Origin: BS750m-G57 sp964392945
GTDB lineage: Bacteria > Planctomycetota > Phycisphaerae > SM23-33
Length of the DNA: 5,042 bases
Direction of reading: 5' to 3'
NCBI GenBank assembly: GCA_964392945.1
Contig: CAYMSH010000430.1
Span: 1 to 5,042 of the forward strand
Positions 1 through 4,562 of the stretch are shown piece after piece. Each line of letters opens with the position of its first letter. Positions within the stretch are counted from its first letter, which is position 1. The position numbers and the translations under genes were made by a program. The notes below the pieces were generated by a model. That model saw only the letters and a program-made list of their open reading frames with translations. It did not search any database and was not told the DNA's origin.

Positions 1-68
1 AACCTAACATGCGCCAAACTTGAAGAAATATATTCTCACATGCGATAGCCCTGGGGCAAGACTTAGCA

Positions 69-785
69 TCATATCTTTCTGCAGAAGTACCCCACCAGTC
101 GCTGGGTGTAGTCGGCTTGCAGGATCTCGAATCCGGCCCGTTCCAGAAGCCCTTCCATTATCCACCCGAACGTGCTGAACTCTCGCTTGATGTGGCTTTC
201 GGCTTTGGAGGCCATGCAGGCCTGGCCGAACCGCTCGGCGGCGTCTTGGACCCACTGGTCGAACATCTCTGCGTGCTGATCGTGCTGGAACTGGAACACC
301 ACGTCGCGGAGATAGAACAGTCCGCCGGGCTTGAGCATTCCGGCCAGGCGCCCCAGCGCGATCTGCTTCCAGATGTCCGGCAAATGATGGAGGGCCAGAT
401 GCGACGTGATCGCGTCGAAAGGTTCGCCGGCGTGCTGGTAGGTCAGGAACCCGCCGCGAAGGAATCTCATGTTGGCGACCCCGGCGTCGCTCGCCTTCTC
501 GGCGGCGATTTCCAGCATTGCCTCCGAGACGTCAACTGCGTAAACTTCTGCGCACCGCCCGGCCGCGGCGATGGCGAACGTGCCTGTCCCGGCTCCGATA
601 TCCATCAGCGTCCAGTCCGGTTGGGGATCAATCAGATCGAGAATCTCGCGGTACTCGGCGTCGTTTCGATCCGAGTGGCTGTGACGGTTATCGTAGTTGC
701 GGGCTTCTGCGGTGTCGCCGTAGTCGGTGCTTATTTTGGCGGTCTCGTCCCACTGCCAATTCGGCTGCTCGCTGGTCTGGGTCAT
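69..785 (-). CDS. Class I SAM-dependent methyltransferase
   Basis: Predicted cytosolic methyltransferase of 238 aa using S-adenosylmethionine; the substrate is not evident. Seen in the protein: motif I DIGAGTGTF at about residues 62-70 (SAM-binding glycine loop), AVDVS at 83-87 (acidic end of strand beta2), ITSHLALHHL at 126-135, and LKPGGLFYLRD at 151-161. This is the order of the Methyltransf_11/25 (UbiE-like, COG2226) fold. The C-terminal part (about 165-238) probably forms a lid or substrate region. The frame could open as far back as 875, but the ATG at 785 is preferred: AGGAG lies 10 bases upstream (796-800) and the longer start would run deep into the upstream gene. The upstream stop codon (787-789) is one base from this ATG, which implies translational coupling. 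It is the last gene of a probable three-gene operon. The family call is secure; a specific role such as quinone, small-molecule or protein methylation cannot be chosen. Confidence 0.93.
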   Translation of the reverse strand: MTQTSEQPNWQWDETAKISTDYGDTAEARNYDNRHSHSDRNDAEYREILDLIDPQPDWTLMDIGAGTGTFAIAAAGRCAEVYAVDVSEAMLEIAAEKASDAGVANMRFLRGGFLTYQHAGEPFDAITSHLALHHLPDIWKQIALGRLAGMLKPGGLFYLRDVVFQFQHDQHAEMFDQWVQDAAERFGQACMASKAESHIKREFSTFGWIMEGLLERAGFEILQADYTQRLVGYFCRKI

Positions 786-786
786 C

Positions 787-1353
787 TTATTGCGGCTCCT
801 GTCGGTTTCTCTGAATCGCCCCGGAGCGTAGAACATATCGCCCGGGCCCGTCGAATTCCAGCCCGAGGTCCGCATCAGCTGTTACGATGGCGAAACACGG
901 ACCGTCCATCGATTCGCTGACCTCTCGCAGCAGGGAGTTGTCATCGGGCCGGGCCGACAGCAGCCGAGTGCAAGTATCCCAGTCGAGCCTTCGCGACAGG
1001 AGGCTTATCTTCGAAGCATCGACCGCCAGCAGCGCGTCCTGTTCGACCAGGAACGATTTCGGCGGGCGGCTGGCGACTTTCTCCAGGAATGAAATGTCCA
1101 ACTCGTATCGGCCCGGGAGGAAATCCGATATCTCGCACATTGCGATCCGGCCGTAGGCTTCGGTGTTGATAAATCGCCCCAACACCCCTTCCAGATCCGG
1201 ACACCTCCTGGCCCGCAGCGGGCCCAGCTTGTCGGCCAGGGAATCCAGAACTGCCGGACACAGCAGCAGCACGTACGGGCTGGCGGTTACAAACTCGACA
1301 CTACAGCCGCCGAAGCTGATGTTCTCAACGCAGGGATCGTCCATATGATTCAT
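787..1353 (-). CDS. Hypothetical protein, 188 aa, coupled to the methyltransferase
   Basis: I do not recognise this protein. It has no signal peptide and no membrane segment, so it is probably cytosolic. It looks like a globular alpha/beta protein, with hydrophobic strand-like stretches (VEFVTASPYVLLLC at about 19-32, CFAIVTADADLGLEF at 153-167) and helical, Leu/Arg-rich stretches between. Seven cysteines are scattered (8, 17, 32, 51, 73, 129, 152) without a CxxC pair, so a zinc ribbon is unlikely. It may start at the ATG at 1353 or at a second ATG at 1344; neither has a clear Shine-Dalgarno, and an in-frame TGA at 1369-1371 blocks longer starts. It begins 36 bases after the secreted-protein gene and ends one base before the methyltransferase start. 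Coding is supported by the long open frame, its tight fit between two genes and the coupling. Its function is unknown; a role alongside the methyltransferase is inferred from position only. Confidence 0.75.
   Translation of the reverse strand: MNHMDDPCVENISFGGCSVEFVTASPYVLLLCPAVLDSLADKLGPLRARRCPDLEGVLGRFINTEAYGRIAMCEISDFLPGRYELDISFLEKVASRPPKSFLVEQDALLAVDASKISLLSRRLDWDTCTRLLSARPDDNSLLREVSESMDGPCFAIVTADADLGLEFDGPGRYVLRSGAIQRNRQEPQ
796..800 (-). promoter_or_regulatory. Ribosome binding site that sets the methyltransferase start
   Basis: AGGAG on the minus strand, 10 bases before the ATG at 785, lying within the last codons of the upstream gene. It is the best Shine-Dalgarno match among the minus-strand genes here and supports the internal start at 785 over the longer frame starting at 875. 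Confidence 0.7.
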
Positions 1354-1389
1354 TGCATGGCGCGGGGCTCAGCGCCCGGCGATTTGGAT

Positions 1390-2550
1390 TTACTTGGCCG
1401 CCGGCTTGCTCGTCGGCTTGGGAAGAGGGATATACTCAAAGCCGCCAGCCATCGCATCGATCCACGGCGACACCTGCTTGGCGTCGCTCTCGAGGCACGA
1501 CAACGTGAAGAAGTACGCACGAACGGACTTGCCGTCGTCGTCTTTTCGGCAGACAACGCGCACGGCCTGAATTTTTGCGATCTTGGCCGGCTTGGTCTTG
1601 GCTCCGACCGGCTGATCCTTGTCGGCGACTTTATAGGCCATCTTGAGAACGTACTGGTAGGCGTCCTGCTTGCCGACTTTCGCCGGCCCCTGGCTGAGGA
1701 GTTCTATGCCGCTGTCGGGCCGGGTCGTCGCAGCGAGGTAGCGGGAGGCGGCTGTTTGGGCCATAGCCTTCGCTTCGGCGTCAGGCTTGACCCCGGTCGA
1801 GAGGATCGCAACCTGCGGCGATTCGACGCCTGCGGCGGCATAGTTCTTCTGGCCCAGCGACACTCCGCCCCTGATCTCGGAGCCGTACCAGCCTTCAGGC
1901 ACTCGAAGCGAGAATCCGCCGCGATAGTCGGTGATCTTGCGTTCGCTCAATCGCACCGGCAGCGACGCCGGTGACTTCAGATCGATCAGCTTGACGCCTG
2001 TCATGACCTTGTTCAGCGTGCCCAGCAGCTTCGATTCGTGCTTCGCTCCGGCCTCCACGCTCAGCATGTAGCACAGCGCGAACTCCTGATCGTCAAGCTT
2101 TCGAATAAAGAACACTCTGGCCGCCGTGGTCATCGCGCCGTCGTAGGTGTATTTCAACAGCCTGATAACGCCTGTTTTACCGACCACTTTGATCGGCATG
2201 CTCTTGAGAGCCTTAAATTTGCGGACCGAAAGCTGGGATTTCAGCGCGTTATCGGAAAAATCGGCGAATTCACCGGCTTTGGCTTCCTTCGCCACGCAGA
2301 AGGCGCTTACCGTAAGGGCTACCGCAGGCTTGCCGATGACGAGCATTCCGGCTCGCGTCACGATCGTGGGAAGAGCCGTGGTTTGCACGTCGAACCCTTC
2401 CGGCAGCGTAACCGAAATTCCGGCGTGCGGGTAGCTGACCGGCCCGGGAGCCTTGTCCGCCGCTCCCATCGCCGAAGGAACACACAGCAACACAACCGCT
2501 ATCGACGCGAGGACAGCGCCGAACAGAGACGTCCTTGATTTGATAATCAT
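1390..2550 (-). CDS. Secreted protein with two PsbP/DcrB-like domains
   Basis: A 386-aa protein with a Sec signal peptide: positive start MIIKSR, hydrophobic core at about 9-25, and likely cleavage near AMG-A at 29-31. It is therefore predicted to be exported to the periplasm or cell surface. The mature part looks like two copies of one domain. The first (about 40-190) opens with GISVTLPEGF and ends KVMTGVKLID; the second (about 207-375) opens with GGFSLRVPEGW and ends AMAGGFEYIPLP. A beta strand leading into a [LV]PEG[FW] turn, then a long alpha/beta body, recalls the Mog1p/PsbP-like fold of DcrB and DUF1795 proteins. That assignment is from pattern, not from a search. The tail is low-complexity, Pro/Lys/Ala-rich. 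The ATG at 2550 has AAGGG only 3 bases upstream, which is tight. It is the first gene of the probable operon, behind the extended -10 promoter at 2643-2651. No catalytic residues can be named; a binding or envelope-stress role is speculation. Confidence 0.85.
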   Translation of the reverse strand: MIIKSRTSLFGAVLASIAVVLLCVPSAMGAADKAPGPVSYPHAGISVTLPEGFDVQTTALPTIVTRAGMLVIGKPAVALTVSAFCVAKEAKAGEFADFSDNALKSQLSVRKFKALKSMPIKVVGKTGVIRLLKYTYDGAMTTAARVFFIRKLDDQEFALCYMLSVEAGAKHESKLLGTLNKVMTGVKLIDLKSPASLPVRLSERKITDYRGGFSLRVPEGWYGSEIRGGVSLGQKNYAAAGVESPQVAILSTGVKPDAEAKAMAQTAASRYLAATTRPDSGIELLSQGPAKVGKQDAYQYVLKMAYKVADKDQPVGAKTKPAKIAKIQAVRVVCRKDDDGKSVRAYFFTLSCLESDAKQVSPWIDAMAGGFEYIPLPKPTSKPAAK

Positions 2551-2642
2551 ATGCCCTTATTAGCCTTTTTTTTCCTGCCGCCCAGCAGCGCCTACACAGG
2601 CCCGACGGGGCTGGCAATATGCTCAATCTCCACGTACAGGGG

Positions 2643-2651
2643 ATTATAACA
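2643..2651 (-). promoter_or_regulatory. Extended -10 promoter for the secreted protein/methyltransferase operon
   Basis: On the minus strand TATAAT (2648 down to 2643) is a perfect -10 hexamer, and TG one base upstream (2651-2650) completes the extended -10 motif TGnTATAAT. No good -35 is seen 16-18 bases further up, which is common for extended -10 promoters. Transcription would start near 2636, giving a leader of about 86 bases before the ATG at 2550. The site lies just 13 bases past the stop codon of the antiporter gene, so the downstream operon can be transcribed independently of it. Confidence 0.6.
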
Positions 2652-2663
2652 TACATTTCGGCC

Positions 2664-3728
2664 CTATTCGTGGGAGTACTGCAAATATCCGGTCAATACC
2701 ATCGTCAACATGATCGCGTAATAGCCCAGGAACAGCAGCAGCAGCCATATGCCCTGCCTGCGTCCGAACGTCGGTCCCTTAGCCCAGATAAACGTGCGGA
2801 GCAGCACCAGCGCCAGGAGCATTACCGGGATGTGAAGGTAGTAGAATTCGATCGGCACGTTCAGCGGCACGGCCGCGGCCGACGCCCCAACGACAAACAG
2901 CACGTTGAGAATGTCGGCTCCGATAACGTTTCCTATAAGCAGTTCGGGGTGCCCTTTCACGATCGAGGTTATCCCGGTCACAAGTTCAGGCAGGCTTGTC
3001 CCGAACGCAACCAGCGTTACGGCCAGGATATTCGGCGGCACGCCGCCCCTGATGGCCAGGACTTCGACCGATCCGATGAGCACATTCGATCCGACGAGCA
3101 CCAGGCCCAGTCCGATGATCAGTTCGATCACGCTCCTGGCGACAATCGCCGGGCCGGTGGGCGCATCTGCGGCCTTTTGTTCCTCTTCCGACAGTTCTAT
3201 GGGATGCTGACGGGCCCAGCGAACGGAAATCCACATGTAGCCGACCAGCAGCACCAGGAAGATCACGCCAAGAAAACGCGGGATAACCACGCCGACGAAT
3301 CCGCCGTTGATCCACGCCAGCACAAGCAGGACAGCCGCCAGCAGCACCCCGGAGCCCAACTGCAGCCATCCGTGTCGGCGAAGGATGAAACGGTCCTTAG
3401 GCAGCCGCACGATACAGCAGCACAAACCGAAAATCAGCGCCGTGTCGCATATGATCGAGCCGACCCCGTTGCCCAGGGCCAGCCCGCCGTTGCCTTTTAT
3501 CGCCGCGGTGACCGACACGAACGCTTCGGGGCTCGTGGTGCCCAGACTAACGACTGTGGCGCCGATTATAACGGTGCTCATACCGATAGCCTTGGCCAGC
3601 CGAACGGCCGCCATTACCGCCCTGTCGGCGCCGAAGACCAGAAAAGAGATCGACACCGCAACGAACAGCAACAGCAGCATCGAGTGCTGATCGAAGAACT
3701 CTTTGGGTATTATGTCCGCTATTATCAT
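2664..3728 (-). CDS. CaCA-family Na+(or H+)/Ca2+ antiporter
   Basis: A 354-aa inner-membrane cation exchanger of the Ca2+:cation antiporter superfamily, expected to extrude Ca2+ in exchange for Na+ or H+. About ten membrane helices are visible (roughly 17-33, 51-71, 86-107, 122-140, 145-164, 196-215, 232-257, 266-288, 297-312, 327-346), split into two halves by a hydrophilic loop at 165-198. Each half carries the diagnostic alpha-repeat: GTTSPEAF at 63-70 with GN 86-87, S91 and D95; and GTSLPELV at 243-250 with GN 266-267, A271 and N275. The glutamates E68 and E248 match the central ion-binding pair of NCX_Mj (E54, E213), with identical 23- and 27-residue spacing to the next ligands. Length fits the bacterial YrbG/CaxA type. 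The ATG at 3728 is the first start after an in-frame TAA and lacks a clear Shine-Dalgarno; Met17 is a less likely alternative because it would truncate the first helix. The exact coupling ion cannot be read from sequence. Confidence 0.93.
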   Translation of the reverse strand: MIIADIIPKEFFDQHSMLLLLFVAVSISFLVFGADRAVMAAVRLAKAIGMSTVIIGATVVSLGTTSPEAFVSVTAAIKGNGGLALGNGVGSIICDTALIFGLCCCIVRLPKDRFILRRHGWLQLGSGVLLAAVLLVLAWINGGFVGVVIPRFLGVIFLVLLVGYMWISVRWARQHPIELSEEEQKAADAPTGPAIVARSVIELIIGLGLVLVGSNVLIGSVEVLAIRGGVPPNILAVTLVAFGTSLPELVTGITSIVKGHPELLIGNVIGADILNVLFVVGASAAAVPLNVPIEFYYLHIPVMLLALVLLRTFIWAKGPTFGRRQGIWLLLLFLGYYAIMLTMVLTGYLQYSHE

Positions 3729-3790
3729 GGCAGAGAGAGTATCTTAGACTCACGCAATTAACAAGCACCAACAGCCGGCGGCACACAGAG

Positions 3791-3821
3791 CAGGAGAACA
3801 GGTGAACAGGTGACAGGTGAA
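3791..3821 (+). repeat. Tandem CAGGWGAA repeats, four units
   Basis: Four consecutive 7-8 base units: CAGGAGAA (3791-3798), CAGGTGAA (3799-3806), CAGGTGA (3807-3813) and CAGGTGAA (3814-3821). The same words recur on the opposite strand at 3880-3895. The array is too short and regular for coding and too short for a CRISPR. It may be replication-slippage satellite or a binding-site cluster upstream of the antiporter gene. Confidence 0.7.
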
Positions 3822-3879
3822 GAGACAACGACAAGATATGAATCTCAGGTCTGATCGATATACCAACAGTATTCCTGCG

Positions 3880-3899
3880 GTCTCCTGATCACCTGATCA
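3880..3899 (-). repeat. Inverted copy of the CAGGTGA/CAGGAGA repeat
   Basis: On the minus strand this reads CAGGTGAT then CAGGAGAC, the same unit type as the plus-strand array about 60 bases away. On the plus strand it contains a perfect tandem octamer CCTGATCA (3884-3891 and 3892-3899), each copy holding the palindrome TGATCA. The two clusters face each other and could pair as a long imperfect stem. Confidence 0.6.
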
Positions 3900-4061
3900 A
3901 GAAAGACTCTCATGAATCCCAAGTTCATGGGAACATAGAAATGCCCCAAGAACCAGTCACACACCATGGCTGCGACCGCTGCAAAATCTCGCCAAATCAA
4001 ACGCCGACAGCGGAAATATCCGCGTCATCGCACAATATTATGGTCAATCTGCAAGATTTGC

Positions 4062-4073
4062 GTCCCAGGGGAC
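4062..4073. promoter_or_regulatory. 12-base inverted repeat abutting the tRNA -35 element
   Basis: GTCCC, two bases, GGGAC: perfect 5-bp arms ending directly before the TTGACA of the tRNA promoter. The position would suit an activator or repressor site, but a repeat this short can arise by chance. Confidence 0.25.
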
Positions 4074-4102
4074 TTGACAGAAAAGCCGGGTTCGATTAAA
4101 TT
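4074..4102 (+). promoter_or_regulatory. Promoter of the tRNA-Gly gene
   Basis: A perfect -35 hexamer TTGACA (4074-4079), then a -10 match with 16-17 base spacing: TTAAAT (4096-4101) or TAAATT (4097-4102), each 4 of 6 to TATAAT. The mature tRNA begins 13 bases after the second -10, so transcription would start about 6-7 bases before it, giving the short leader usual for stable RNAs that RNase P trims. Confidence 0.7.
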
Positions 4103-4115
4103 GTTAGTCTTGCAT

Positions 4116-4187
4116 GCGGGCGTAGCTCAGTGGTAGAGCGTCACGTTGCCAACGTGAATGTCACGAGTTCGAATCTCGTTGCCCGCT
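4116..4187 (+). tRNA. tRNA-Gly (anticodon GCC)
   Basis: A complete cloverleaf of 72 bases. The acceptor stem GCGGGCG (4116-4122) pairs with TGCCCGC (4180-4186), ending in one G-T pair. The D stem GCTC/GAGC (4125-4128, 4136-4139) encloses loop AGTGGTA. The anticodon stem TCACG/CGTGA (4141-4145, 4153-4157) has loop TTGCCAA, so the anticodon is GCC at 4148-4150 and reads GGC and GGU codons. The T stem ACGAG/CTCGT encloses the conserved TTCGAAT loop. The discriminator base T4187 (U73) is the normal bacterial glycine identity base. No CCA is encoded; TTT follows instead, so the end must be added by tRNA nucleotidyltransferase. The gene stands alone with its own promoter and a downstream hairpin. 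Confidence 0.98.
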
Positions 4188-4194
4188 TTTGAAC

Positions 4195-4224
4195 AAGGCT
4201 CGGCGGTAACCACCGTCGGGCCTT
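4195..4224 (+). terminator. Strong hairpin after the tRNA, probable terminator
   Basis: AAGGCTCGGCGGT pairs with ACCGTCGGGCCTT around an AACC loop, a 13-bp stem with two G-T pairs, starting 8 bases after the tRNA. Its place and strength suit a transcription terminator or an RNA-processing end. The downstream sequence (ACCCTTGCG) is poor in T, so it is not a textbook intrinsic terminator. It could instead belong to the left end of the neighbouring IS91-like element, whose family carries end hairpins. Confidence 0.5.
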
Positions 4225-4280
4225 ACCCTTGCGCCCTATCCACCAACACGCCAAAGCCTTGTGCCAATCCCGTCGCGTTC

Positions 4281-4301
4281 GGCTCCGACGCACTCGGAGC
4301 C
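4281..4301. repeat. Perfect 8-bp hairpin
   Basis: GGCTCCGA and TCGGAGCC form a perfect 8-bp stem around the loop CGCAC. HUH elements such as IS91 carry hairpins at their ends, so it is a candidate part of the element's terminal structure. No T-run follows on either strand, so a terminator is unlikely. Confidence 0.55.
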
Positions 4302-4340
4302 TGCCAGTTGGTGCCAGGTAGTGCCAGTTAATGCCGCCAC
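4301..4340 (+). repeat. Four tandem decamers built on TGCCA
   Basis: Consecutive 10-base units CTGCCAGTTG, GTGCCAGGTA, GTGCCAGTTA and ATGCCGCCAC; the first three are closely alike and the fourth is degenerate. A related GTGCCAATCC sits at 4261-4270, in the same 10-base register. The period is near one DNA helical turn, as in some iteron-like protein-binding arrays. Confidence 0.6.
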
Positions 4341-4391
4341 GCGCTGCAATGGCGCTGCATTCCGCCGCTCGTGCTGCAACCGTGCTGCGTC
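4341..4391 (+). repeat. Two pairs of 11-mers built on GCTGC
   Basis: GCGCTGCAATG (4341-4351) is followed at once by GCGCTGCATTC (4352-4362). After a 7-base gap come CGTGCTGCAAC (4370-4380) and CGTGCTGCGTC (4381-4391). This array begins exactly where the TGCCA decamers end, making about 90 bases of continuous short repeats. Confidence 0.5.
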
Positions 4392-4467
4392 ATGTTCGGA
4401 GGACGCGACACCCAGAATAGGCGTTCCTTTGAGTGGTCCGGGCTTTGGGGAGCCGAGTCAATTGCTC

Positions 4468-4495
4468 TTGCCTGGTCGGGCATCATCGCCATAAT
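4468..4495 (+). promoter_or_regulatory. Possible promoter of the IS91-like transposase
   Basis: TTGCCT (4468-4473, 4 of 6 to TTGACA) and CATAAT (4490-4495, 5 of 6 to TATAAT) are spaced by 16 bases on the plus strand. Transcription would start near 4502, about 60 bases before the GTG start codon. It is the best promoter match I found in the leader. Confidence 0.4.
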
Positions 4496-4527
4496 ACCCT
4501 AACAGAACCCGAACCTATTTCGAGTGC

Positions 4528-4556
4528 AAGGAGGCGCGCCCGTTTGAATAAAGGGA
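4528..4556 (+). promoter_or_regulatory. Two ribosome binding sites ahead of the transposase
   Basis: AAGGAGG (4528-4534) is a perfect complement to the 16S rRNA tail, but the transposase frame has a stop (TGA, 4545-4547) between it and the GTG. The nearer AAGGGA (4551-4556) has the right 6-base spacing to GTG at 4563 and probably sets the start. The upstream site has only a TTG (4544) at usable distance, in a different frame. Confidence 0.5.
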
Positions 4557-4562
4557 AGCGGC

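Larger units (their letters stand above)
3729..4115. other. Intergenic region with short repeats and the tRNA promoter
   Basis: This 387-base stretch separates the start of the antiporter gene from the tRNA and must hold both upstream regions. It contains the CAGGTGA repeat clusters (3791-3821 and 3880-3899), a 6-bp hairpin CATGAA/TTCATG with a 7-base loop at 3911-3929, and the tRNA promoter at 4074-4102. For the antiporter I found only weak -10 candidates on the minus strand (TAAGAT or GATACT about 10-17 bases before the ATG), none with a -35 at proper spacing. A 52-codon plus-strand open frame at 3941-4099 is probably not a gene. Confidence 0.6.
4225..4562. other. Gene-free, repeat-rich leader before the IS91-like transposase
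   Basis: About 340 bases without a convincing gene, although both strands stay open for 70-80 codons (plus 4261-4494; minus down to a TAG at 4236). Neither frame shows a recognisable motif, the minus frame has no ATG, and the two overlap, so both are best read as chance openings in GC-rich DNA. Contents are an 8-bp hairpin (4281-4301), a TGCCA decamer array (4301-4340), GCTGC 11-mer pairs (4341-4391), a possible promoter (4468-4495) and ribosome sites. The left end of the IS91-like element should lie somewhere here or just before it, but I cannot place it. Confidence 0.5.

Noticed and set aside
1..68. Terminator after the methyltransferase
   Set aside because: Only AT-rich sequence and tiny inverted repeats (AGAA/TTCT) are present; no GC stem with a U-tract is visible before the window edge.
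786..875. Longer N-terminus for the methyltransferase starting at 875
   Set aside because: It would overlap the upstream gene by about 90 bases, adds 30 residues unlike the family, and the start at 785 has AGGAG at good spacing.
1345..1974. Plus-strand open frame of 209 codons
   Set aside because: It is antisense to the secreted-protein gene, whose signal peptide and repeated domain make the minus strand clearly the coding one.
2470..2500. Lipoprotein signal at Cys23 of the secreted protein
   Set aside because: The residue before the cysteine is Leu, not Gly/Ala/Ser, and a better signal peptidase I site follows at 29-31.
2599..2612. Terminator for the antiporter gene
   Set aside because: GCCC/GGGC gives only a 4-bp stem with no T-run on the transcribed strand, and it lies downstream of the promoter.
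2619..3761. Plus-strand open frame of 380 codons opposite the antiporter
   Set aside because: Its product is rich in Gln, His and Arg without a hydrophobic core, typical of a shadow; the minus strand encodes a clear membrane transporter.
3791..3899. CRISPR array
   Set aside because: Units are 7-8 bases, contiguous and without spacers.
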